From contig JAEZHG010000245.1 in NCBI GenBank assembly GCA_023436945.1, forward strand, positions 1 through 10,334: a stretch of DNA of 10,334 nucleotides. Reading direction: 5' to 3'. Under the pieces are notes generated by a model, which worked only from the letters and a program-made list of their open reading frames with translations, had not been told where the DNA came from and made no database searches. Shown here piece by piece: positions 1 to 6,606 of the stretch. Within the stretch, counting starts at the first letter, position 1; each line of letters begins with the position of its first letter. The DNA comes from Pseudomonadota bacterium. Lineage in GTDB: Bacteria > Pseudomonadota > Alphaproteobacteria > Caulobacterales > Caulobacteraceae. Position numbers and translations under genes: made by a program.

Positions 1-204
1 CTGGAGGCCAATGGCCTTGTCGCCCGCAACACCGTGTTCGATTCCCAGGCCGTCCTGATCAAGTCGCCCAAGGCCCCCGAGCCGGAACTGGCCGACCTGC
101 TGGACAGCGTGATGGAGCGCATGAGCGGCGTGATCGCCTCGTCGGGTGCGAAATATGTGATGATGAACGCGCCGCGTGCGGCGCTGGACGATATCATCGC
201 CATC
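1..204 (+). repeat. Upstream copy of a diverged in-frame hisG repeat
   Basis: Codons 1-68 align without gaps to 679-882, 678 bases (226 codons) downstream. I count 28 base differences in 204, in 24 codons: 19 silent and 5 replacing (N/D, D/K, K/T, A/G, S/Q). The last 13 bases of identity (193-205 and 871-883, ATCATCGCCATCC) end exactly where the sequence jumps to the HisG N-terminus. The mostly silent differences show that both copies evolved under selection as working HisG sequence, so this is not a fresh duplication. Confidence 0.9.
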
Positions 205-1047
205 CAGAAATCCGGCCGTCTGGCCGACCGCTCGCTGGACCTGATCCGTGATGCGGGCCTGAAGTGGGTGAAGGGTCATAACGAGCTGCTGTATCGCGTC
301 GAAAACTACCCCATCGACTTGATCCGCGTGCGTGACGACGACATCCCCACCTTCGTGGCCGATGGCGTTTGCGACCTCGGCATCGTCGGCGAGAACGTTC
401 TGGAAGAAGGCCGCAATGGGGGCCCGAACGCCGAGAGCGTCATGCCGCTGGGCTTTGGCCGCTGCACGCTGAAACTGGCGACCCTGCCGGGTGAATGGGA
501 CGGCGCAAAGTCGCTGGAAGGCCAGCGCATCGCCACCTCCTATCCGAACATCCTCAAGCGCTTCCTCGACAAGGAAGGCGTGAAGGCCGATGTCGTGCTG
601 ATGCGCGGCGCGGTCGAGGTGGCCCCGCGCATGAAGCTGGCCGCAGGCATCTGCGATCTGGTCTCGACCGGTGCCACGCTGGAAGCCAACGGCCTTGTCG
701 CTCGCGACACCGTGTTTAAATCCCAAGCCGTCCTCATCAAGTCGCCGACCGGCCCAGAGCCGGAACTGGCCGACCTGCTCGACAGCGTCATGGAGCGCAT
801 GAGCGGCGTCATCGCCTCGCAAGGCGCGAAATACGTCATGATGAACGCCCCGCGCGCGGCTCTGGATGACATCATCGCCATCCTCCCGGGTGCCGGTTCG
901 CCCACCATCATGCCACTGGCAGGCCGTGACGATGCCGTGGCCGTCCACGCCGTGTGCCAAGAGGCCGTATTCTGGGAAACTCTCGAGAAGCTGAAGGCCG
1001 TCGGTGCCTCGGCCATTCTTGTCCTGCCCATCGAGAAGATGATGTAA
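1..1047 (+). CDS. hisG: ATP phosphoribosyltransferase (long-form HisG), 5' partial, with a second HisG C-terminal segment fused in front
   Basis: HisG catalyses the first, feedback-inhibited step of histidine synthesis, joining ATP and PRPP. The frame is open from base 1 to the TAA at 1045-1047 (348 codons seen). Codons 1-68 match a HisG C-terminal region (LEANGL to LDDIIAI). Codon 69 then switches to a HisG N-terminus (QKSGRLADRS), followed by RVRDDDIP, CDLGIVGENVLEE, IATSYPNILKRFL and the PRPP-binding motif DLVSTGATLEANGL (codons 219-232). The regulatory domain III ends in ILVLPIEKMM. The second unit is nearly complete, about 280 residues, and lacks only the first dozen or so; the IIAI of the first unit replaces the usual first strand. 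The first unit lacks the last 54 residues of domain III. A GTG at 34 could be called as a start but would only yield a C-terminal fragment. The stop overlaps hisD as TAATG. It is either a real double HisG or an assembly chimera. The family call is secure; the architecture is uncertain. Confidence 0.93.
   Translation: MEANGLVARNTVFDSQAVLIKSPKAPEPELADLLDSVMERMSGVIASSGAKYVMMNAPRAALDDIIAIQKSGRLADRSLDLIRDAGLKWVKGHNELLYRVENYPIDLIRVRDDDIPTFVADGVCDLGIVGENVLEEGRNGGPNAESVMPLGFGRCTLKLATLPGEWDGAKSLEGQRIATSYPNILKRFLDKEGVKADVVLMRGAVEVAPRMKLAAGICDLVSTGATLEANGLVARDTVFKSQAVLIKSPTGPEPELADLLDSVMERMSGVIASQGAKYVMMNAPRAALDDIIAILPGAGSPTIMPLAGRDDAVAVHAVCQEAVFWETLEKLKAVGASAILVLPIEKMM
679..882 (+). repeat. Downstream copy of the diverged hisG repeat
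   Basis: This is the counterpart of 1-204, at the position expected in a normal HisG (end of the PRPP-binding motif into domain III). Here the reading continues with LPGAGSPTIMPLAG and the normal C-terminus, whereas the upstream copy jumps to QKSGRL. This copy favours GTC and CTC where the upstream copy has GTG and CTG. Confidence 0.9.
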
Positions 1048-2354
1048 TGAAGACCTTCGACTGGACACAACTGGACGAAGCCCAGAAGCGCGAAGCTCTG
1101 GCCCGCCCAAGCCAGCGCGTCGCTGCCGACGTCACCAATGTCGTGCGCGAGATCATGCAGGATGTCGCCCTGCGTGGTGGCGCTGCCGTGACCGACTGGT
1201 GCATCAAGTTGGACGGCGCTCCGCCGCGCCGCATCCCGATCAATAACGAAACGCTGAATGCGGCGCGTGACCAGTTGGCCCCTGCCGACACCCGCGCCAT
1301 CCGCATGGCGGCAGAGAACATCCGTATCTTCCATGAGGCGACCAAGCCCGAGGATACCAAGCTGGTCGAGACGACCGCTGGCGTTCGCTCCAAGATCGCA
1401 TGGCGTGCCATTGGCGCGGCAGGCATCTATGTTCCGGGCGGCACGGCGCCGCTGTTCTCTTCGTTGCTGATGCAGGCCATTCCGGCGCAGGTCGCTGGCG
1501 TGAAAACCCGTGTGGCCGTGACCCCGCCGTCAAAGGACGGCTCGGTACACCCCGCCATGATCATCGCCGCCGCCGAGGCAGGCCTTGATGCCATCTGGGC
1601 CATAGGTGGCGCACAGGCCATCGCCGCCCTGACCTTCGGTGTCGAGCTGGAAGACGGGATCATCCCGCGTTGTGACAAGCTGTTCGGTCCGGGCAATGCC
1701 TATGTGGCCGAGGCCAAGAAACAGGCCAATGCCCTGCCCGCTGGCCCTGCTGTCGATATGCCTGCCGGTCCGTCGGAGCTCATGGTTGTGGCCGACAGTG
1801 CCGCCGATCCGGTGATTGCTGCTGCCGACCTGCTGAGCCAAGCCGAGCACGACAAGGACGCACAGGTCATTCTCGTCGCCACCCCCAAAACGGCGCTGCA
1901 AACCATTCTGGAAGAGGTCGAAGAACAGGTCGCCACCCTGCCGCGCGAGGAAATCGCCCGCGCCTCTCTGGGCGAAGCCCGCGCCATCCTCGCCCGCAAT
2001 CCGGACGATGTGATCGAGGTGATCAACACCTACGGCCCCGAACACCTTGCACTTCAGACCGAAGACGCTGGCGATCTGGTAGACCGCATCGAAGCAGCCG
2101 GTGCCATCTTCGTCGGTGGCTGGGCCGCTGAAACGCTCGGCGACTATGCCGCCGGTCCTAGCCACGTGCTGCCGACCGATGGCGGTGCCCGTACGCTGGG
2201 CGGCATCACCACCGCAAGCTTCATGACCTCGATGTCGGTGCAGTACGTCAATGAAGAGGGCGCTCGCACCCTCGGCCCCGTTGCCGCGCGTCTGGCACGC
2301 CTCGAAGGCCTCGAAGCGCACGCCCGCGCCGCAGATTACAGGAGCGAGGCATGA
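1047..2354 (+). CDS. hisD: Histidinol dehydrogenase
   Basis: HisD carries out the last two steps of histidine synthesis, oxidising L-histidinol through histidinal to L-histidine with two NAD+, as a zinc-dependent cytoplasmic homodimer. The protein is 435 residues, the usual length. The catalytic Glu-His pair is in YGPEHL (E332, H333). Zinc ligands are visible in LLSQAEH (Q265, H268), in LGDYAAGPSH (D366) and near the C-terminus in EGLEAH (H425). IYVPGGTAPLFSSLLM and DMPAGPSELMVVAD are also characteristic. The ATG at 1047 is chosen because it overlaps the hisG stop as TAATG and gives the family's normal N-terminus; an in-frame GTG at 954 lies inside hisG. The 3' end overlaps the next gene as ATGA. 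No missing residue is seen. Confidence 0.97.
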   Translation: MKTFDWTQLDEAQKREALARPSQRVAADVTNVVREIMQDVALRGGAAVTDWCIKLDGAPPRRIPINNETLNAARDQLAPADTRAIRMAAENIRIFHEATKPEDTKLVETTAGVRSKIAWRAIGAAGIYVPGGTAPLFSSLLMQAIPAQVAGVKTRVAVTPPSKDGSVHPAMIIAAAEAGLDAIWAIGGAQAIAALTFGVELEDGIIPRCDKLFGPGNAYVAEAKKQANALPAGPAVDMPAGPSELMVVADSAADPVIAAADLLSQAEHDKDAQVILVATPKTALQTILEEVEEQVATLPREEIARASLGEARAILARNPDDVIEVINTYGPEHLALQTEDAGDLVDRIEAAGAIFVGGWAAETLGDYAAGPSHVLPTDGGARTLGGITTASFMTSMSVQYVNEEGARTLGPVAARLARLEGLEAHARAADYRSEA

Positions 2355-3775
2355 GCCTTCCTGCCCCGTTTGCCCCGCTTGTTTCCGGCTTTGAGGGTCT
2401 GGACGCCTATCCGGCCAATCCATCGGCGCTGGCTGCCCGCATGGCCGAGATCTATGGCGTCAAAGCCGATCAGGTCCTGCCTGTTCGCGGCCTAACCCAC
2501 GCGCTGGAACTCGTTTACCGTCTGGCTGCCCGTGATGGTGGTTCGGTCGAAGCCCCCAAGGCTGAACCCTACACCACCCTTGCGGCCATCTATCCGGCCA
2601 AGGGCGAAGCCATCGCTGTCGTGGCCCGCGCCATCGGCTCGGTCGAGGCAATTGCCGAAATGGCTGCCCGTGTGGCTCCGGCCCTGCTGGTGGTCGACGA
2701 GGGCGTGATCGAGTTCTCGGACGCGCAATCGGCCGCCTCGATCATCGAGGACAATGCCAACCTGATCGTGCTGCGCAGCCTGTCGCTGGCCTATGGTCTG
2801 GCCGGTGCCCGCGTGGGTGCGGCTATCGCCCAGCCCGAGACTCTGGCCCGCCTGTCTTCGGTGCTGGAGCCCTATGCCCTGCCCGCCCCGCTGGTGAAAC
2901 TGGCCCAGCAGGTGCTGGACCCGTCGCGTTTGCTGGTAAGCCGCGCGCGCATCGGCACCGTCCGTCGCGCGCGCGCGCGGTTGGTGCGCGAACTGTCGCG
3001 CATCATGCCGGTCGATCAGGGCGTTGGCCCGATCATCATCGCCCGTCCGGAAGACACCGAAGAGGCGCTGTCTCAACTTAAAGCCTTCGGCATTACTGCC
3101 GATCTGTCGGAAGAGCGCCTTCGCCTTCCTGTGTCGCTCAAGACCGAGGTCAACGACCGCCTGCTCGCCGCCTTTGGCCTGAACGTCGGCAAGGCTCGCC
3201 CTGCCCGCATCGGCCAGTCTGTCCGCGACACCAAGGAAACCCGCATCGTCTGCGCCGTGAACCTTGATGAGAGCGGTCCGGTGAAAATCGAGACCGGCGT
3301 CGGCTTCTTCGACCACATGCTGGAACAGATCGCGGCCCACGGCGGATTCTCGCTGCGTCTGAAGTGCGAGGGCGACCTGCACACCGATCCGCACCACACG
3401 ATCGAAGACAGCGCCATTGCTCTGGGCCAAGCGCTCAAACAGGCACTAGGCGAGCGCAAGGGCATCCAGCGCTACGGCTTCGTCCTGCCGATGGACGAGG
3501 CCAATGCGGTTGTCTCCATCGACCTGTCGGGACGCCCCTTCCCTGTGTTTGAAGGCACATTCGACACGCCCTTCCTCGGTGACTATCGCACAGACATGAC
3601 CGCGCACGTCTTCCGCTCGCTGGCCGAACACCTCGGCGCGGCGGTGCACATCACTGTCACCGGCACCGACGACCACCACAAGACCGAGGCCTGCTACAAG
3701 GGCTTTGGCCGTGCGCTGCGTCAGGCCATCAAGGTCGAGGGCGATGCCATCCCCAGCACCAAGGGTGTGCTGTAA
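2351..3775 (+). CDS. hisB: Fusion of a degenerate HisC-like aminotransferase domain to imidazoleglycerol-phosphate dehydratase
   Basis: Residues 286-474 are a complete IGP dehydratase (HisB C-terminal type), which dehydrates imidazoleglycerol phosphate to imidazole acetol phosphate. RDTKETRI, GVGFFDHML (D321, H322), DPHHTIED (H348, H349, E352), DLSGRP, TDDHHKTE (H442, H443, E446) and the ending PSTKGVL are all present, including both HHxxE manganese sites. Residues 1-285 resemble the fold-type I aminotransferase HisC, the gene expected here in enteric operons: IYGVKADQVLPVRG, LLVVDEGVIEF and LRSLSLAYGLAGARVG align with it. The PLP-binding lysine is Leu146 (CTG at 2786-2788). The NNPTG segment is deleted, the family's DEAY is DEGV, and about 45 N-terminal residues (including the LNANE motif) are missing. 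The domain is therefore probably inactive in transamination. There is no HisN phosphatase domain as in E. coli HisB. Start and stop overlap hisD (ATGA) and hisH (TAATG). The dehydratase call is certain; a structural role for the front domain is inference. Confidence 0.93.
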   Translation: MSLPAPFAPLVSGFEGLDAYPANPSALAARMAEIYGVKADQVLPVRGLTHALELVYRLAARDGGSVEAPKAEPYTTLAAIYPAKGEAIAVVARAIGSVEAIAEMAARVAPALLVVDEGVIEFSDAQSAASIIEDNANLIVLRSLSLAYGLAGARVGAAIAQPETLARLSSVLEPYALPAPLVKLAQQVLDPSRLLVSRARIGTVRRARARLVRELSRIMPVDQGVGPIIIARPEDTEEALSQLKAFGITADLSEERLRLPVSLKTEVNDRLLAAFGLNVGKARPARIGQSVRDTKETRIVCAVNLDESGPVKIETGVGFFDHMLEQIAAHGGFSLRLKCEGDLHTDPHHTIEDSAIALGQALKQALGERKGIQRYGFVLPMDEANAVVSIDLSGRPFPVFEGTFDTPFLGDYRTDMTAHVFRSLAEHLGAAVHITVTGTDDHHKTEACYKGFGRALRQAIKVEGDAIPSTKGVL

Positions 3776-4374
3776 TGGAAGTGACCCTGATTGGTTACGG
3801 ATCAGGCAATGTGGCTTCGGTGCGATTTGCGCTGGAACGCCTCGGCGCACGCGTTCGCGTGACGGGTGATCCAGCCGATATAGCCGAAGCCGAGCGTGTG
3901 ATCCTACCCGGCGTCGGTGCGGCAGGCTATGCCATGAAACAGCTCGACGCCCTTGGACTGACCGAAGCCCTTCGCGCGTTCGAAGGCCCCCTGATGGGTG
4001 TGTGCCTTGGCCAACAGCTTCTGTTTGAACGCTCGGACGAAGATGGTGATGTGGCCATGCTGGGCCTGATCCCCGGTCGCGTCAGCGCCATCGAGCCCAA
4101 GCCCTCCATGCCTTCGCCTCACATGGGGTGGGGCCGCCTGACCAAGCGTCGCGAAGACCCGCTGCTTGAAGGCGTAGAGGATGGCGAGTGGGCCTATTTC
4201 GTCCACGGCTTCGTCTGCCCCGATGGCGAGGCGACCATCGCCGCCGCCGACTACGGCATGGCTGTGCCGGCTGTGGTGAATTTCAAAAACCGCTGGGGCT
4301 GCCAGTTCCACCCCGAACGCTCGGCCAAGACCGGTGCCCGTATTCTGAAAAACTTCCTCGAGTTGCCAGCATGA
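3775..4374 (+). CDS. hisH: Imidazole glycerol phosphate synthase, glutaminase subunit
   Basis: HisH is the class I glutamine amidotransferase subunit that hydrolyses glutamine and passes ammonia through HisF to make IGP and AICAR. At 199 residues it is of normal length. The catalytic triad is clear: the nucleophile C77 in GVCLGQQLLFE, and H179 and E181 in CQFHPERS. The oxyanion-region motif LPGVGAAGYAM (44-54) and the HisF-interface motif HMGWG (116-120, more often HMGWN) are present. ATG at 3775 overlaps the preceding stop as TAATG, and the TGA overlaps the hisA start as ATGA, so it is probably translated in step with its partner subunits. Confidence 0.97.
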   Translation: MEVTLIGYGSGNVASVRFALERLGARVRVTGDPADIAEAERVILPGVGAAGYAMKQLDALGLTEALRAFEGPLMGVCLGQQLLFERSDEDGDVAMLGLIPGRVSAIEPKPSMPSPHMGWGRLTKRREDPLLEGVEDGEWAYFVHGFVCPDGEATIAAADYGMAVPAVVNFKNRWGCQFHPERSAKTGARILKNFLELPA

Positions 4375-5102
4375 TCATCTATCCCGCCATCGACCTGAAA
4401 GACGGTTTCGCGGTGCGCCTGATGCACGGTGATTTCGAACAGGTCACGCGTTACGACGACAACCCCGCCTCGCGCCTCGCCGCCTTTGCGGCAGAGGGTG
4501 CCGAGTGGGTACACATCGTGGACCTCGACGGTGCCAAGGCTGGCGGAGCGCGCCAGTACGAGCTGGTCGGTGAAATGGCCAAGGCCGTGGATGTCAAAAT
4601 CCAGTGCGGCGGTGGCGTTCGCACCGAGGACGACATCAAGCGACTGCTCGACAATGGCGTCACTCGCGTGGTCGTCGGCTCGCTGGCCGTCACCCAGTCC
4701 GATCAGGTTCTGGCATGGCTGGACCAGTTCGGGTCCGAAGCCATCACGCTTGCGCTGGACGTAAAGTTCGAGGACGGCGTGCCTGTACCTGCCCTCAAGG
4801 GTTGGACCCAGTCGGCGGGCGTCGACCTGTGGACCGTGCTGGACCGCTATCCGTCCGATCTTCTGACCCACGTGCTGATGACCGACGTCAGCCGTGACGG
4901 GGCCCTGACCGGTGCTAACCTCGACCTGCTGGGCGAGGCGCTGAAGCGTCGTCCGGAACTGAAGATTCAGGCCTCGGGCGGTGTTGCCACTCTGGATGAT
5001 CTGGTCGGTGCCAAGGCCATCGGTTGCGACGGTGCCATCACGGGCCGCGCCATCTATGAGGGCAAGTTCACCGTCGCCCAAGCCATCAAGGCCATGGCCT
5101 GA
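4371..5102 (+). CDS. hisA: ProFAR isomerase (1-(5-phosphoribosyl)-5-[(5-phosphoribosylamino)methylideneamino]imidazole-4-carboxamide isomerase)
   Basis: HisA is a (beta/alpha)8 barrel enzyme that opens the ribose ring of ProFAR to give PRFAR by an Amadori rearrangement. The 243-residue product has the general base D8 in YPAIDLKDG and the second catalytic Asp D130 in LALDVK. Phosphate-binding glycines lie in CGGGVRTEDD (79-88) and ASGGVATLDD (201-210), and TDVSRDGALTG (171-181) is present. The ATG at 4371 gives the standard MIIYPAIDL start and overlaps the hisH stop; an upstream in-frame ATG at 4188 lies inside hisH. The stop overlaps the hisF start as TGATG. Confidence 0.97.
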   Translation: MIIYPAIDLKDGFAVRLMHGDFEQVTRYDDNPASRLAAFAAEGAEWVHIVDLDGAKAGGARQYELVGEMAKAVDVKIQCGGGVRTEDDIKRLLDNGVTRVVVGSLAVTQSDQVLAWLDQFGSEAITLALDVKFEDGVPVPALKGWTQSAGVDLWTVLDRYPSDLLTHVLMTDVSRDGALTGANLDLLGEALKRRPELKIQASGGVATLDDLVGAKAIGCDGAITGRAIYEGKFTVAQAIKAMA

Positions 5103-5869
5103 TGACCGCTAGACGCATCATTCCCTGCCTTGATGTGAAGGACGGTCGCGTCGTCAAAGGCATTCGCTTTGAAGGCCACGTCGATATGGGCGACGCAGCC
5201 GAACTGGCTGCCCGCTATCGTGACGCAGGGGCGGACGAACTAGTCTTCTACGACATCACCGCCAGCCCTGAAGGCCGCACGCTCGACTATTCGTGGGTGC
5301 AGGACATTGCCCGCCTGCTCGACATCCCCTTCTGCGTCGCAGGCGGTATCCGCACTGTCGAACAGGCCGCCCGCTGCCTTGATCACGGGGCCGACAAGGT
5401 CTCGATCAACTCGCCCGCTCTGGAGCGCCCTGAACTCATCGCCGAAATGGCCGAGGTTCTAGGCCGCCAATGTGTGGTTGTCGGTGTCGACAGCGCGTTT
5501 CAGGACGGCGAATGGAAGGTCCACAAATATACCGGCGATCCCAATGCCCGCCGTGGCGCTGGCAAGCTGACCATGGACTGGATCATGCAAGCCCAAAACC
5601 TTGGCGCTGGCGAGATTGTGCTCAACTGCATCGATCAGGACGGCGTGCGCAAAGGCTATGACATTGCGCAGCTCAAGGTCGCGCGCGAGCGTCTGACCAT
5701 TCCGCTGGTCGCATCGGGCGGTGCAGGCGCTGTCGAGCATTTCCTGTCGGCGTTCAAGGATGCAGATGTGTCCGGCGCTCTTGCCGCCAGCGTTTTCCAC
5801 TCCGGCGCAATCGCCATCCCCGATCTCAAAACCTACCTCGATCAAAGCGGGGTGGAGGTACGCCTATGA
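5102..5869 (+). CDS. hisF: Imidazole glycerol phosphate synthase, cyclase subunit
   Basis: HisF is the (beta/alpha)8 barrel partner of HisH; it uses the channelled ammonia to split PRFAR into IGP and AICAR, linking histidine to purine synthesis. At 255 residues it is of normal length. The catalytic aspartates are D11 in IPCLDVKDGRVVKG and D130 in VVGVDSAF. FCVAGGIRT, DKVSINSPAL and VASGGAGAVEHF form the phosphate-binding loops. The segment LNCIDQDGVRKGYD resembles the NQDGVRxGYD version found in enteric HisF. The 3' end overlaps hisIE as ATGA. Confidence 0.97.
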   Translation: MTARRIIPCLDVKDGRVVKGIRFEGHVDMGDAAELAARYRDAGADELVFYDITASPEGRTLDYSWVQDIARLLDIPFCVAGGIRTVEQAARCLDHGADKVSINSPALERPELIAEMAEVLGRQCVVVGVDSAFQDGEWKVHKYTGDPNARRGAGKLTMDWIMQAQNLGAGEIVLNCIDQDGVRKGYDIAQLKVARERLTIPLVASGGAGAVEHFLSAFKDADVSGALAASVFHSGAIAIPDLKTYLDQSGVEVRL

Positions 5870-6492
5870 GCGATCTGAAAAATTCACTGAACGTGTCCGC
5901 TATCGACTTCACCAAGGGTAACGGTCTGATCCCCGCCGTGGTGCAGGATGCGGATACCCTTCAGGTGCTGACCCTCGCCTATATGGACGAGGCAGCCCTG
6001 AAGGAAACCTTGGAAAGTGGCCAGGCCACTTTCTACTCCCGCTCGCGAGGCGGGCGCTGGCGCAAGGGCGAGACCTCGGGCGATTTCCTGAACGTCGTCT
6101 CGGTCACCGCTGACTGCGATGCCGATGCTGTCGTGGTGAAGGTTCGCCCCGTCAACGAGAACGCCTGCCATCTGAACCGCACTTCGTGCTTTGGTGACGA
6201 AGTTGCTCCCGGCGTGGGCCAGCTGGCCCGTCTTGAGCGCACTATTGCTGTACGCGCCAAGGCCGATCCTACTGAGAGCTGGACCGCGCGCCTGATGCAA
6301 AAAGGCGTCAAACGCATCGCCCAGAAGGTCGGTGAGGAAGGCGTCGAGACTGCTCTGGCTGCGACCGCGGGACCGGATGAAGAGGTGATCAATGAGTCTG
6401 CCGACCTGATCTATCACCTGCTTGTTCTGCTTCAGGCCCGTAACCTCAAACTTGAGGATGTCGTGCAGGTGTTGAAATCGCGGGAAAAATAA
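5866..6492 (+). CDS. hisI: Bifunctional phosphoribosyl-AMP cyclohydrolase / phosphoribosyl-ATP pyrophosphatase
   Basis: This HisIE fusion performs steps two and three of the pathway: the C-terminal HisE domain cleaves PR-ATP to PR-AMP, and the N-terminal HisI domain opens the adenine ring. The protein is 208 residues, like the E. coli fusion. HisI motifs are LTLAYMDEAAL (35-45), WRKGETSGDFLNVVSV (65-80) and DCDAD (83-87, metal site); C84, C101 and C108 (in CHLNRTSCFGD) are the expected zinc ligands. HisE motifs are KRIAQKVGEEGVETALAA (149-166) and ESADLIYHLLVLLQ (177-190), carrying the acidic metal-binding residues. Fused HisIE is typical of enteric-type operons; alphaproteobacteria usually keep separate hisI and hisE. 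It is the last gene of the operon. Confidence 0.97.
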   Translation: MSDLKNSLNVSAIDFTKGNGLIPAVVQDADTLQVLTLAYMDEAALKETLESGQATFYSRSRGGRWRKGETSGDFLNVVSVTADCDADAVVVKVRPVNENACHLNRTSCFGDEVAPGVGQLARLERTIAVRAKADPTESWTARLMQKGVKRIAQKVGEEGVETALAATAGPDEEVINESADLIYHLLVLLQARNLKLEDVVQVLKSREK

Positions 6493-6525
6493 CTTCTCGC
6501 GTAACAGATTGTCATCTTCCGGCGT

Positions 6526-6587
6526 GTAACGTGCCTGTGCTTTGCACTTTCGGGCAAAGCTGACCTATCAAACGCAAAGCACGTTAC
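6526..6587. repeat. Nested inverted repeats between the his operon and the next gene
   Basis: GTAACGTGC at 6526-6534 is the exact reverse complement of GCACGTTAC at 6579-6587. Inside, GCTTTGC (6539-6545) pairs with GCAAAGC at 6554-6560 (8-base loop), or with a second GCAAAGC at 6574-6580 that adjoins the outer arm. Two alternative RNA folds are thus possible. No T-run follows, so it is not a classic intrinsic terminator. It ends 5 bases before the GGAG (6593-6596) of the gene at 6607, so it may be a 5' leader structure, an operator or a Rho-independent pause. A weak promoter-like pair (TTGCAC 6542-6547, TATCAA 6566-6571) lies inside it. Function is unknown. Confidence 0.65.
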
Positions 6588-6606
6588 TCTCTGGAGAGCA
6601 CAGACT

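Noticed and set aside
954..1046. Extended hisD start at GTG 954
   Set aside because: The extension lies wholly inside hisG in another frame, and ATG 1047 gives the normal HisD N-terminus with a stop-start overlap.
34..1047. GTG at 34 as the start of hisG
   Set aside because: The frame is open back to base 1 and encodes LEANGLVARNTV, normal HisG sequence, so 34 is internal. The gene is 5' partial.
2351..3775. E. coli-type bifunctional HisNB (phosphatase plus dehydratase)
   Set aside because: The front domain has no HAD phosphatase motifs (DxDGT-like); its motifs align with HisC instead.
540..5081. Long open frames on the minus strand within the his genes (for example 540-1334, 1530-2423, 2492-3430, 4251-5081)
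   Set aside because: They are antisense to well-recognised his genes, show no family motifs and are expected from GC-rich third positions.
6509..6530. TTGTCA near 6509 as a -35 element for the PPC-like gene
   Set aside because: No acceptable -10 lies at 16-18 bases; the only similar hexamer is far too close.
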